Of a stretch of 64,000 nucleotides of DNA, positions 11,635 through 22,869 are shown in pieces. Source of the stretch: Hypoxylon rubiginosum. Its lineage: Eukaryota; Ascomycota; Sordariomycetes; Xylariales; Hypoxylaceae. The translations under genes and the position numbers were made by a program. The stretch's first letter is position 1. Every line of letters begins with the position of its first letter. Below the pieces are notes generated by a model that worked only from the letters and a program-made list of their open reading frames with translations, was not told where the DNA came from and ran no database searches. The DNA is taken from positions 1 to 64,000 of the forward strand of contig CADCXA010000003.1 in assembly GCA_902806565.1 (NCBI GenBank), in the 5' to 3' direction.

Positions 11635-13002
11635 CTAAACACTACAGCTACTCAGTGGCCTCGTGACCTTGTTAATGTATTGCTCCACGAAAGATTCGTG
11701 GCTAGCGTCCTCGGCCGGGAGATCACAATCAAGCAACGTCTTGACAGCACTTTGATATTTACTCCCCACCCTCCATGCGAGATCATTTTGGCCCCTAGTC
11801 AACAGATACTGCTGCCGTTATTTCCGATTGAGCTTGCCCTTTTTATCAGGAAGAAAGACCCAACGTGTAATCTCAACCAAGACCACCCCTAAACTGTAAA
11901 GGTCCAACTTCCTAGTGAAACCCCTATTTGCGTCGGGGCGATAGTGGGGATGATAATAGTGTTGTAGATTCTTGTCGTCAAGCGGACTTGATGATAATGA
12001 GCTAGCGCCCATCGGCCGGGAATATTGAAACATGGTGATAAAAGGCTCCGTCACATTGACACTATGTATACCACGCTTTCGGAAGAAGAGAATGCTACCG
12101 CTGTGGAATCCCTTATGTAACCATCCTGCGGCATGGAAACGACTAAAAGCACAAGCTAGGACATACGCGAGTTGAAAACGATCTTCTAGTGATGGTACTG
12201 AGTTTGTTTTGTTCGTCTCCTTGATGTAATCACTTAGCGAGATTGGGGTTTGACTGACTAAATCCCTATCGTATACACCCCCCTAGACAGTTTGGAATTC
12301 CCTCGCGTGGAAGACAAAAACGTAGCCTAACCTTTTTTCTCTATATTTCAACTCGTAGTCGGTGTCATCAAATACGCCGTAACATGGGAGTAGACGCAGT
12401 GTCGGCTCGCTAACTCGTTCCAGGATGTATCCTAGCGAGTTGAGGCGATCAACATACTGATCTGTGTCCGGCCCAACTGTTACAACATTCCACTTAATGC
12501 TGACCGTAAGTTGCCTGTTTTTGCGCTTGAGACGATAGATGTTCGATGATTTTCCAATGGGTGTCAAGTGCTGCCTTGTAATGCAAGTCGCCGAACCCGG
12601 ATCCATGGAAATTTAGGATGTCCTTAATTGTAGCAGTTTGGCCTTAGCTAAATGGGCTATTGACTGGTGCGCCGTTGTACTGAATCCGGATAGGATTACA
12701 AGAAGGTTTTCGTGGCCAACTGAGACCAGGACGGAACCTTCGAGGCTATTTGCTAGCAGTTGAATCTCTCTTAGCTGAAGGGTGATATTATACAGGTTAG
12801 TGATGAGAGTTCGAATTTCGTCCACTTTTTCCTTAAACTCAGACCTAGCCTTTATTATCCATCGAATGACGGGCTTTAACTTGGGTTCGCCTGAGCGTTT
12901 CGCGAGCCCTCTGACAATGTCGCTTCCTGGTACCGACACGGCTACTATTCCGGCAGCGCGTGGAGGCCAGGTGGATAGGATGTTTCCCAAAGACAGTCCC
13001 AA
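11635..13002 (-). pseudogene. HeLo-type / kinase-like protein, pseudogene
   Basis: The minus strand holds a recognisable fungal protein in one long frame from 13002 to about 11820. It is interrupted by two in-frame stops (near 12613 and 12283), with a frameshift after about 11830. The first part (about 130 residues; LKPVIRWIIKARSEF, VDEIRTLITNLYN) resembles the helical region found in fungal HeLo/prion-inhibition proteins. Next comes a degenerate protein-kinase fold: RLNSLGYILERV, RFHAAGWLHKGFHSGSILFF in place of the HRD catalytic loop, and LDLYSLGVVLVEI matching kinase subdomain IX. After the frameshift DLAWRVGSKYQSAVK and ESFVEQYINKVTRPL continue the C-terminal lobe to a stop at about 11635. 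The catalytic Asp region is degenerate, so the ancestor may already have been a pseudokinase. The 5' end is lost against an ankyrin relic. Confidence 0.75.
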
Positions 13003-13399
13003 ACATGGCCTGCTCCCCCTTCATGTCAGCATGGAGAATGAGAATATGGCCATGGCAAAGGTACTTTTCGGAGCTGGCGCGGATCCGGACGGCATAATGC
13101 GAGACGGTATTACCCCTTTGAATTATTGTATATCCCGTCGTGACGATCCAGAAATGGTCAGGATGTTGATCTAAGAAGGGGCGAACATTCACAAGACTTC
13201 GGAGAACCTTACACCAATAGAGAAGGCCACATCTTGTGACCGCCAGTTGAGTCTGAAGGTGCTCCAGGAAGCAACTCGAGATGAGGAGACGAGCTTCGGC
13301 GGCAGGAGTAGCGACTCCATATCCCATGCGCAGACCGAAGAGGTGGTTAGAGCCTCTCAGGACTTGGAATCGGACAGTTCCGAGGGTAGTCAGAGATAG
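12930..13399 (+). pseudogene. Ankyrin-repeat protein fragment, pseudogene
   Basis: The plus strand encodes about two and a half ankyrin-like units: GLLPLHVSMENENMAMAKVL then FGAGADPDGI, and DGITPLNYCISRRDDPEMV, then a TAA at 13172, then in the same frame EGANIHKTSENLTPIEKA. The frame runs on to a TAG at 13397. The upstream part runs antisense across the 5' end of the kinase-like relic. The single stop plus the missing N-terminus make this a broken remnant, probably of the ankyrin part of a large intracellular-receptor-like protein. Confidence 0.7.
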
Positions 13400-16091
13400 T
13401 TGGCGGACATGTAACGCGATATGACTGATGTCGATCTCTTTACAGTTTTCGGAACAGATACACGCATGGTGTTTTTCTTATAGCCGGATAAATTTCAATT
13501 CATAAAGTAGCATACTATCTTTACTAGCTTCGGGAGCGCTGATTAGGCCTGCAGCATACGCTGCCCCTACTTCCACCGACGAGTGACTGATACTAACCAA
13601 GGGTTCGATTTCTCACTTCGAGAATAGATCGACGAGGGCAATCTGGATAGCTGTACCTAGTGGTTATGATTGCACCTCATTCATGATGTTTACCGTCTCC
13701 GAGGGGTATCCGAGGAGTCTCCAAGTAGTGTGTTTACCAGCTTAAACGACGGTGTTGGATGTAGCTTTGCAAGAACCCCATCGAGTCTATGTATCGTGTA
13801 TATGAAAAGGGGGGATCCGTGAATAGTAATTCTTCTTATCCCCGGCCATTGGGCCTACAGCAATTTAGCCGTTGGAACCCAACAAGCTCGAGTACTAGCC
13901 CTCTCGCATAATGTAGTAAATTGAGGGTGTGCGCCGGTTCGACAGCGTAACAATTTGAACATAAGGCAGCGACTTTTTTCATCACTCTCTTTAGATTCTT
14001 TCCGTCGTAAATAGACAGGCACACAAGAAAGGGTCCCTTCACAGTCTGGCTGGACGGTGCAGCGCGCTTGGCATTGACGTGGGGATACTGTCCGGTGCAA
14101 AAGCTATCAGCGACCACCTAAAGTGTATGATTATGTCTCTATTAAGCACCCATAGGCACCTAGGTATAGATAGTCGACTGATTCGACGATAATATGGCCA
14201 TTCGTGCCACCATAGCCAAAAGATGAGACGATGCCTCGTCGGATAGGTCAACATTTCGGCCAAGCAGTCGTCTTTCTGAACTCTGACGTTCCACTCCTTC
14301 TCGAGAACTGTTATGCTACTAGGATTATATAATACTGTCGGAATTATGCTCTCCTCGATCCAGATACCGAGGGATACTTGGCTTCACATACTAGCAGGGT
14401 TGATTCTATTCAGCAGAGCTACGCCTGGAACCATGGCATTCTGCGATTGGTACGGCTTTCATCACGGGGAATATACCGCCTGCTTCGCTGGGTCAGATAT
14501 TGGGTATGACCTTATATTATAAGCTCGTATGTTGATTAAGTTATGGGAATAACGTACCGCTCCCAGAAGAAGAGCTTTCTCGGCTGACTGCGTGTCGTTC
14601 AAAGCGCGCTAAATAGCTCGCGCCTCGATTGCGACACCTACAGTGTCGCTGTTCTATACTGCTCTGCATATGCTGTGAGGTTCAGGTCTAGCTTGGCTTC
14701 TTATACGCCATACGTACGACGTTTTCCTGACTTTGACACTAGGATGTGTGATCCCCGTTCCTAGAGCATTGCCGCTGCTGAGAAGCGTCAGCTACTATTA
14801 GGTGAGAATAGAAATGGATTAATACATATTGAGAGACGTTGGATGAATAATTATCTCGAATGTCATCGAAAATATACCTCAAGTATATTCGCTGCGACCG
14901 TACCCTTCATCGGTCTTATCAAAGTTGCGACAGGTTGAGGTGAAAGATACGATGCCAAACTTAGCGGTGTTCATGTGCTGGTCAACTGTAACGATTTTGA
15001 CGCCACCAACGATGGCTGCCTTAGAGTCTCGTGCCCGCGGAGCATTGTATACACCGAAGACGAATAAGCCGTGTTTATCGTGAAGCCGCCAACGTTTATT
15101 TTGATACTTATATGAGTTTTTAGCACTTAAGCGTTTTGATGACGTTTGAAAGGATATAGACTCACCATAGGTAGCTGTAAAAGAGATTAGAAACACGGCT
15201 GTAATTGACCCCGATGAGGGTCAAGCCATTGTGCTTTAATAAAAGTCATATTGAAGGAGGTCGAATCAAAGTCTTCCGGTCTCCCGTCTAGAAAGTATCC
15301 GCACTTTGCTTCGGATTTCTGGCAGATGCTATTCGATAAACGTAAAGGGCAAACCAAGGTCCCAAAGTCCTAAATTCGAGGTTTAACATTAATGTCAACT
15401 ACCACAAGAACCTTGAACGGCCTAATCTCCTTTAATGTAGACTTCACGTCCCCTGCCAAGCGGCATGCTCAGGCATGTTTTGTTCAATGACTAGTCTTCG
15501 TCGTCGTGTATAGGAGACACCACCAAGATAGATACACTCTGCCGCAAACCGCGATCTTCGGTCCTTGCCGTACCGGTCGTAGTCGGTAATATACAGTTAA
15601 ACTGGCTAGCCTAGACGCTGGGTATCGTGCCGAAAGAGCCACTACTAACTATACAGATATCCGTCTATAATTCATGCTGATCTGCGGCAAAAGAGCCCAC
15701 TTCATACTATCTGCCTGGGCATTAAGTGTCGCGAAGCCAACCATGCGATACGGAAAGCAACCATAATTGCGCAAAAAGTTATAAACCTAAGGAGCTACTA
15801 AACCTTTCGTATATACAGGAGATCAGAACAAAGGAACCTAGGAGCTGATGCGCCTTTCTCTTATACTATCCCTTTACTTATACCAGCAGACCCGTAACCC
15901 CTATCTAGGCTCTAAGGATGACAAACAGGCGGTGTTGGGGCGAGCTGGAAATGTTTGCGGAATCAGACTATATGAGGATGAAAATTTCGTGGCAATGTTT
16001 TCAAGACGATAAAAGGTTACGACACCGATGCAGTCAGCTGTCTCCAAGGGGCTGCCTTGATTGAGAAAGGTAAGATCCTATGTTACCAAGA
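13400..16091. other. About 2.7 kb without a supportable gene
   Basis: Short frames exist, for example on the minus strand at 13836-14117 and 14879-15196, but I recognise no family, no start context and no splice structure. They may be decayed genes. Base composition becomes more AT-rich around 14.5-15.9 kb. Nothing else stands out. Confidence 0.45.
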
Positions 16092-16850
16092 TCAAGCCAG
16101 CAGTCCATCCTCCCCAGCACGGCAATCATGGCCCACCGGGCGCCACATAAAAAAGACGCGTAGGTCATCAGTCATGTATTCTTTCCACTTCTCGCTGGGA
16201 TTGGAGGTAGCCATATCTGGGTTGAGGCACTCCAGGTTACCAAATCCGCAATTTTCGTATATGGGCACTCCGAACGGGACGGACTCAACACAGGTTTCTA
16301 ATCTCAGTTCGTCCGACTTCTGGATTCCCCAACTGATGAGAAGCCTTCCAACGCCTCTTCTGCGATGATCGGGGTGTACAACCAGTTGTTCCAGCTCTGA
16401 ATTAAAACGTCAGCTTAAAGGGTCGAAACTGATGTGTGATTACGTACCAATATGAGGTCGAATCATCCTCTCTTTCATGAACCCCCTCAAGTTCATAAGG
16501 AGCTTTTCAGCAAAGACTTTTTCTTCTGAGCCTTCAATGTGCCAATACGCGTTGATTGGCTTCATTGGCTCATCGGATGGGCTTACTTCCCGGCGGATCT
16601 CCCATTCGGCTGCTCCAACAATCTTGCCAGAATCGGTGTCAGTTACCTCGACCCAGTGGATGACAGGGTGCTGCTTCCAGGACTTGATCTGTCGCATTTT
16701 GGCACCATCAATTGCCGCTTCGACTGTGTTGTGGACTGGAATGAACTATCTACGCAGAGAGTTGTAAGGCTCACCAAAGGCAGTATACTGTACAGGAAGG
16801 ATCTCATCAAAGTCCTTTTCGTCTTTAACTTCCTCAAAAATAAGAGACAT
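16092..16850 (-). pseudogene. GNAT-family N-acetyltransferase with one internal stop
   Basis: Exon 1 runs from ATG at 16850 to 16448 and exon 2 from 16396 to TGA at 16092, with a 51-bp GTACGT...TTCAG intron (16397-16447). The joined frame is 236 codons including the terminal stop. It carries the acetyl-CoA-binding motif A (HPDHRRRGVGRLLISWG) and later PIYENCGFGNLE, typical of GCN5-related acetyltransferases. Codon 35 is TAG (16746-16748), between EPYNSLRR and FIPVHNTVEA. Everything else, including the intron, is intact, so loss is recent or the base is an error. The substrate is unknown. A shorter protein could start at the Met at 16697, but it would lack the N-terminal strand and helices of the fold. 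Confidence 0.8.
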
Positions 16851-17128
16851 TTTGGATCGCGACGAATGGTGAAAACTTTAGAGAATGAGTACAGTGTATA
16901 CGAAGGGAAAAGGTGTTGGAATGACTAGAGGCTTGTAACATTGTAGCTCGGGCCTAGGTAGTGACAGCAGGGCTTTGTTCGTGTAGCACGACATGAGCAC
17001 ATGTCACGCTGTAGGTAGACTGTGTAACGAGACAGTGAATCCCTTGTTGGTGTTGCAAACTAATTGGAAGATGTGTGGTTACACGGATGGCCTAGTCCGA
17101 CTTCTAGTTCAACTCGCTAGGAGACACC

Positions 17129-18070
17129 CTACCAACCTTTGCAGTAGCATGCCAACGCTGAGGTAGGCAAGTCCGAGCAGATCCAACAGCCATCAACGGG
17201 TAAGACGATGCCGCTTACGAAGCCACTCTCAGAACCCAGGACGAAGCACACAATCCTAGCAACCTCTTCGGCGTCCTCCTTTCTTGCAAGCACCCCGGGG
17301 TCCCGGCGGCCCTCGCCAAACAGTTCGGTGGTGCCGGTGGCAGACTCGATCCAGGTCATCATTGGGGTACATATGATTCCGCCTTTTCTAGGGTGGAAAA
17401 GAAAGCCAGCAGCTGTAACACTTGGAGAAAAGATGGTGTAAGGCAGGAATTACATACAGAGCGATTGCGTTGGCTCTGATGGCGTTTCTGCCCCCCTCCT
17501 CGGCGACCTGTGCGTCAGCCCGACGACGGCATGCTTGGTAGCGACGTAGGGACCGCTGCGCCCGACGCCTGTGATGCCGGCGATGCCGGCAGTGTTCACC
17601 ATGGAGCTCCCGCTGCGACTGGTTTGGCCGACAAGCATGCGCGGAAGCTCGGCCCGCAGACAGTTGAGAGTGCTCTTGAGATTGACGTCTACGACCTAGT
17701 CGAACTCGGCGTCGTTGACGTGACGAACGAGACCGCACTCTAGGCTGATGCTAGTGCTGATGACGCCGGCGAGTTTTGCCGCCGCGATGGGCTTCTGAGG
17801 GCTGACGGAATGCGACATAGTGGCGTCGATCTAGGCCGTGCACGCGGCTTGCGAGTGCGCGTCGAGCACGGTAGCCAAGGGGGACTGATTCGTAGCAATC
17901 CCGGCCTCGTCTTTCCCGCCGAGGCCCTCCTGCTGCAATTCAGTAACCATCGCGCCGAGAGCAACTTCATTGACGTTGGCTGGCGAGACCAGAGCGCCCA
18001 AGCGCACGAGCAGCCGCACGGTAGTCCGGCCGATGCCCGAGGCCACGCCCGCGATAGTGACAGTTCCATG
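17129..18070 (-). pseudogene. Short-chain dehydrogenase/reductase, pseudogene
   Basis: Pieces of one SDR lie in order on the minus strand. The cofactor motif region GVASGIGRTTVRLLVRLGA is near 18050. VVDVNLKSTLNCLRAELPRM follows an in-frame stop. The catalytic segment is GSSMVNTAGIAGITGVGRSG then PYVATKHAVVG, with the Tyr-x-x-x-Lys. After a frameshift and a preserved intron of about 67 bp with GTATGT donor comes GGIICTPMMTWIES through VLPVDGCW at the C-terminus. Frameshifts and a stop rule out a functional product. It is tail-adjacent to the FAD monooxygenase relic, so they may have been cluster partners. Confidence 0.85.
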
Positions 18071-18506
18071 ACTTCGGGCGCAGAATATTCGGTATAGGGC
18101 CTCGAGGATGATTCACAAATGCCCCAGTTCAGATATCCAAGATCATTGCCTTAGGTAACCTAGAGGTTTGTGCTTGCGGTGTGAAACCCAGTGAGCAGGT
18201 TCGCCTGTATGTCTCTCGGGCAGAAATCAGATGCAAGGGACATAATTAGCATCCAAGGCAGGGCATAAGCAGCTACCATCTATGGTAGAGGGGTTCCTAC
18301 CTAGCATATCCGGCTCATCGGCCGGTCTGGTCCGAACTCACCAAGCGCCCGGGACACCTCAAGAGCGGATGTTCTCCACAGTGGTACAGGGAAGACTCGC
18401 CTGTCAGCTGCCGGGCTCAAATTTACTTCTTCATGTCTACCTAAAGTAAGGCTGATATGAAACGGTAGCGGGGTAAATAATCTAACCTGCCAGATAGTAG
18501 TAGCGA

Positions 18507-19735
18507 TGACTGACAGACCCAAGGACACGAGCGCCTTTCGTATGATCTTAGTGGGTGCCGGCGTCGCAGGGCTCACTGCATCGCATTGCTTTCAGAAAGC
18601 AGGCATCGACGATGTTGCGCTCGAGCTGGAGCGGCACTCGTAAATCGACCCCCCGAAGGCGCCAGCATTGCCGTCTACCTGCACGGGGCGCGGGTCCTCG
18701 AGCAGATAGGATACCTCGACGCAGCACGAGCCGAGTGCAAGATCTGTTTACGCTTCGAGTCTCGATGGCCAGACGGGAAGGTTCTATTCGACGGCCCCTT
18801 CTTCGACCCCGTGAGAAACAGCCACGGCCAAGATATTCTCCTTTTTGAGCGACGTCGACATCTTCGGCTCTTGTACGATTGTCTGTTAGCAAGGCGCGCA
18901 TTCGAACGGGCGCGGCGGTGAAAGACGTGACGCAAACAGTCGACGGCGTCGAGCTACTGGTTCTTGGCTGCGATGGCATGTACAGCCACATCTGAAGTCT
19001 GACGGATATATGGCCACGCGGATGTCGTATCGCTAGGTGGAATAAACAGCGAGGAGAATGCCGCGCTAAAGATACCGGTAAATTGGGAGTGCCTTGTGAG
19101 CATGGGGCCTCCTGAGCCAGGCCTCAGCGAGTGTAACATGATGACTAGTTACGATTGACGCGTCTCGTTCCTAGCACTTGTCTCTGGCACTTACGAAGCA
19201 AACCCGCTCCTTCTAGTTCGTCTTCCTCTGGCTTGACGAGCCCTTACTTGCCCTCAACGCGTCAGGTACACGGCACCAGTGGCCGAGGACCTGGCTGCAA
19301 ACGTGGCAAAACATCCGGTTTCGGACGCCCTCGTGTTCGGTCCGCTGTGGACTAGACGCGACCGCGGCACGCTGATACCCGTCGAGGAAGGCGTCCTTAA
19401 ACATTGGCTCTCGGTCGAGTCGTCTTGGCTGGCGACGCTGCCCACAAGGTCACGCCCAACATTTCTCTCGGCGGAAACTCGGCTATGGGGTCTAGTAGTC
19501 GTGTGCAATCTCGCACACAATGACAGAGCAAGAGGGAGTTAAGCCAAGCCAGGCGACGCTCGAGAGACATCTGGAGGCGTCTCAGGAGGATCAGCGTAGC
19601 CGGGATTGTTGCATCGTGAAGTTTCTGGGGCGTATTACAAACATTTCGGCTTAGGAAACTCCGGTCACCAAGTTCTTAGCCGTCTAGGTGCTTCCCCTAC
19701 TGCCAGACTGCTCTATCGCATTCGCATGTAACAGG
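18507..19735 (+). pseudogene. FAD-dependent monooxygenase, pseudogene
   Basis: Starts at ATG 18507 with the FAD dinucleotide-binding motif ILVGAGVAGLTASHCF, then a stop after LELERHS. It continues in another frame (EGASIAVYLHGARVLEQIGY, WPDGKVLFDGPFFDPVRNSH). GCDGMYSH near 18968 corresponds to the GADGxxS region. Frame-shifted again, 19279 onward gives VSDALVFGPLW, and 19409 onward GRVVLAGDAAHKVTPNISL, the GD motif that contacts FAD ribityl phosphate. A C-terminal piece (MTEQEGVKPSQATLERHLEA) reaches about 19720 with more stops. It belongs to the salicylate-hydroxylase-like/PaxM class common in fungal secondary metabolism. Multiple stops and frameshifts make it non-functional. Confidence 0.85.
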
Positions 19736-19739
19736 TAGG

Positions 19740-20320
19740 TAGAGAGGACCTAAAAGTGAGGTTGAAACTACCTACCTGGTAAAATTCTGCCCCACTTCGG
19801 CGCAGAGTTTTTCCATTATCGCATGTCCGAGGTACCTGTAGGTACATCATTCTACGGCCATTGTAGTCTGACGATCCGAGGCTCAATTATAGCTGCGAAA
19901 GAAAAGAATATTGGGAAATCGAGAAATTCGGGTCTGTCGCACGTACCTTTGATGTTCGGATCGGAGCCGACATTGACGTGTGTAGCACCCCTGGTCTGGT
20001 GTCTTCCACTTAAAGTCAGCCCGTCCTTCCTGCTTACCGATCGCGCGATCAACAGCCCCAAAACACAGCAGAGATCTCGATCAGCAAAATGTTACCTGAG
20101 GCATGTACGTATAGCGCTCACGGATACCAGGAAGAGTTTAACTCCAATCAAGCTGGCTATCGGTTGGTGCCGACGACGCCGGGGAAGAGACTGTAGGGTT
20201 GCAGCCCTCGACCCTCTAGCTTTGCAGCGAGTTACAGAGCGAATATCATATTAAACGTCTTGGATTAGCCATACGCGTGCCACCTATCGTAGTTGGCGCC
20301 ATTCTAAAGCAGTTGGTTAA
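19740..20320. other. Spacer with one unsupported open frame
   Basis: A 143-codon plus-strand frame (19823-20254) lies here, but it has no recognisable domain and sits between two pseudogenes. I do not call it a gene. Near-palindromes GGTACCTGTAGGTACATC occur around 19831. Confidence 0.4.
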
Positions 20321-20324
20321 AGGT

Positions 20325-20850
20325 CAGCCAACCTTTCGCTAGCACTCACCTCCAAGTTATGGTTAGCCCACCTGATGGGATTCAGGCGATGACCGTCGCT
20401 GCTCGCATTGACGATGCGCGGGGACTTGGAGGCCAAGATCTTGTCCATGATGAAGTTGGTGGATAAGGGGCCGAGCTGATCAATCGCAACCTGGCTCTCG
20501 TAGCCATCGGGCGATAGTTTAAATTCGGGGGCCATGATGCCAGCGTTATTTGTCAGCACGTCGATACTAGGCACGCCAGCCAACGAGTTCACCACGTCGG
20601 TTGCGCTGCGCGCTGCGACTAACGAGTCCAGATCTAGTTGAAGAACCCAGGTCTAGACGCTATCATCTAGCTTTAGCATCCTCATTCGTTTGGGTTTTTA
20701 GCCGGGTTGCGGGCAAATAGTATCAAGAGGGCCGGTTGAGCGTTGACCGTGATTTCGGCTGCCAGCTCCTGCAGAGGCTGTTGTCTGCGCGTCGTGTACT
20801 GCGGGCACATTTGCTGCGTTGTAAATTCAAGAGTTAATTTTGTAGTTCGT
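20325..20850 (-). pseudogene. Short-chain dehydrogenase/reductase, pseudogene
   Basis: The minus strand carries PALLILFARNPAKNPNE, the end of the first beta-alpha unit, near 20750. After stops comes DLDSLVAARSATDVVNSL, then the diagnostic NNAGIMA and DGYESQVAIDQLGPLSTN with SPRIVNASSDGHRLNPIRWA. This is the fungal retinol-dehydrogenase/WW-oxidoreductase-like SDR subgroup. The glycine-rich N-terminus and the catalytic Tyr-Lys part are missing or broken. It lies next to another SDR relic and an FMO relic. Confidence 0.8.
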
Positions 20851-21586
20851 CAAGCTGTATAGATTAGTTACTTACAGGCTCCCGATCTTTGATATTGTTG
20901 GGGTAGACTTGAAATGTGATCATCGCTGACCAGCGGGCCGTTGCCGATCCGGTGGCGGTGGTTATATCGCCGCCTGTGCTACCGATGTGGGGCATCCATC
21001 TGCGACCGGCCGGGAACCAACGGCCAGTCCGGACCGGCCGAGCCGATCGGTGATTTGTTAAAAAGGAATTACAGGGCCAAATCATCGTTTCGCGGATGGA
21101 ATAACAGGTATTGTTATTAGGGCTACTATACTTTATTTAATACCTAGCTTAACATGCATTATCTAGCCTATGATAGCCGATGCATTAACTGGAGATTGTC
21201 CAGTCTCTAGGATGAAGCCTTTCTCTCGTACACTTGGGTGCAGCCATTGCTGACCAGCAAAGCCAAAGGGAACGGTAGCATCGTGACTTCGCAAAGATCA
21301 CTTGACCTCGGGTGTCATCTTAATAATTCTGGTATTGATAATCGATCTAGTGGCCTTCTTCGGTTCTTATGTAGTTTTACGCGGCAGCTACTAGAAAGGA
21401 TAAATCCATCATTCCTAGCCATACCCTTGAGGTCAATATGAGCATTGATACCTAGTTGTTATAAAATAGTATAATTCCCTTAAAAGCCCACCCTATTCAT
21501 ATCATATACACTAGGCCCTCATCGGGTTTCACCTTGCCTTTCGCCAGCGCATCCCATCCTTTCTCAACGTCCTCCATGCCCGTCCC
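20851..21586. other. Spacer, no gene recognised
   Basis: AT-rich DNA between the SDR relic and the DUF2855 gene. Short frames have no recognisable domain. It would hold the 3' untranslated region of the DUF2855 gene. Confidence 0.5.
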
Positions 21587-22869
21587 CTAACGGATTTCGA
21601 GACCTTTGATGCCTTCCTTGTGGAACGACTCCCACGCGCGTTGTAGGTTTTCGTAATACTTGACCTCCCCCTCGATCTTGATAGCCTGATCTAATAACTC
21701 ACCCATGTTGACTATCACAGACGTTGTGCCGTAGGCCTGGAGCACGGCAAGGGCGTCGGTCTCCGAGAGCTCCAAAATTTCGTACCCGACGCATAGCATC
21801 AGGAAATTCGGATAGACTGGCCGAAGGGCTGTTGCCCAGGTAATGCCAACTTTGGCGCGCCCTCCAAAGTCCTACATATCACGTCGAGCGTTAGCAAGAC
21901 GACAGTAAAGCGAATCAAATAGCTTATTACAAGCACAATCTTTTCCCGCTCTGAAATACTCATCTTCGCGAGAACTTCGACGGGTGACGATTCAGCTATA
22001 GACACCACCATATCATACAGCCCCGTTCCTTCAACGAAAGCCTTCGAGTACTCGCTAGCCACACCGATAAGTTGTGCGACCGGCTCATTATCCCTACGCG
22101 CACGCAACTGGTGATCAAAGCATAGTCCGACCTTAGATCCAGGGGCGAGCACTAGAAACGTTGCACCTCGAGTGTCGGCATCTTTCGTGGAGGGGGTGCT
22201 AGCTAGGCTATCTAACGTATATCGGTTTATCAGGTATGCAGTCTCGAACATGATGCGAGTGAGTGCAGCGTAGGCAGGGCCATCGGCGCGGGTATTGATG
22301 TCCTGTTTCGCAGTGTTATCCGTGGTGAGAATGTATCGATTGTAGAGGGGCATGAGCTTCTGGCGGAATGTATTTGTAGCGATGATTTGGCCTGGTACGC
22401 TCCCGTCGCATACGGTGAGGTCTTGTGGTAGCGTTCCGATGGGTTGGTAACCGCAGAGGAATAAGCCGGCGGGAACGCCAGTGTGCGTTGATTCGAGAAC
22501 TTCGGCCCAACCCCAGGCACTGAGGCGGCCATACTTCGAAGGGTCATCGTATAGAGCGGACGTGGAGGCTGGTAGAGGGTGGACATCCCACCGGTGGGCG
22601 AGGAAACCTAACTTGGCGGAGGTGAAGTTGTTGACAGTAAGGGCAAGCAACTTGGTGCGTAAACGTAGTGACGAAGGTGCCAGCGGTGGATACGGCAAGG
22701 CGGAAGGGAGAGGAACCAAGGCTTGAGTAAAGTAATGTTCCTTTTCGAGGATTTGAATCACGGGGACTTCAGTCGTAGATTCCAAGGTTGCCATAGATGG
22801 TATGGAAGACGAGTTCTGGTAATGAAGTGTCGGATCGGGATCCGATAGTTCTGCTGTTTTGTTGGGCAT
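21587..22869 (-). CDS. DUF2855 family protein
   Basis: Two exons, 22869-21931 and 21871-21587, joined across a 59-bp intron with GTAATA donor, GCTAAC branch-like site and ATGTAG acceptor. This gives 407 aa. The product matches the fungal DUF2855 family: it opens with a medium-chain-reductase-like N-terminal part (LRLRTKLLALTVNNFTSAKL, then YGRLSAWGWAEVLEST) and later FETAYLINRYTLDS and ATFLVLAPGSKVGLCFDHQL. After splicing it reads DFGGRAKVGITWATALRPVY and ends VIVNMGELLDQAIKIEGEV. No enzymatic activity is established. An alternative start is the Met at 22794, which would remove about 25 residues. It is the most telomere-proximal intact gene, and a broken 3' copy lies at 7.8 kb. Confidence 0.88.

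Noticed and set aside
14879..15196. 105-codon minus-strand frame, possible small secreted protein
   Set aside because: No convincing signal peptide, no domain and no splice support.
19823..20254. 143-codon plus-strand frame
   Set aside because: No recognisable domain, positioned between pseudogenes, basic and Arg/Ser-rich composition typical of chance frames.
210..22000. RIP-type C-to-T mutation as the cause of decay
   Set aside because: Stops and frameshifts are mixed and the region is not strikingly AT-rich; the pseudogenes show indels, so RIP is not needed. Dinucleotide indices would be required to test it.
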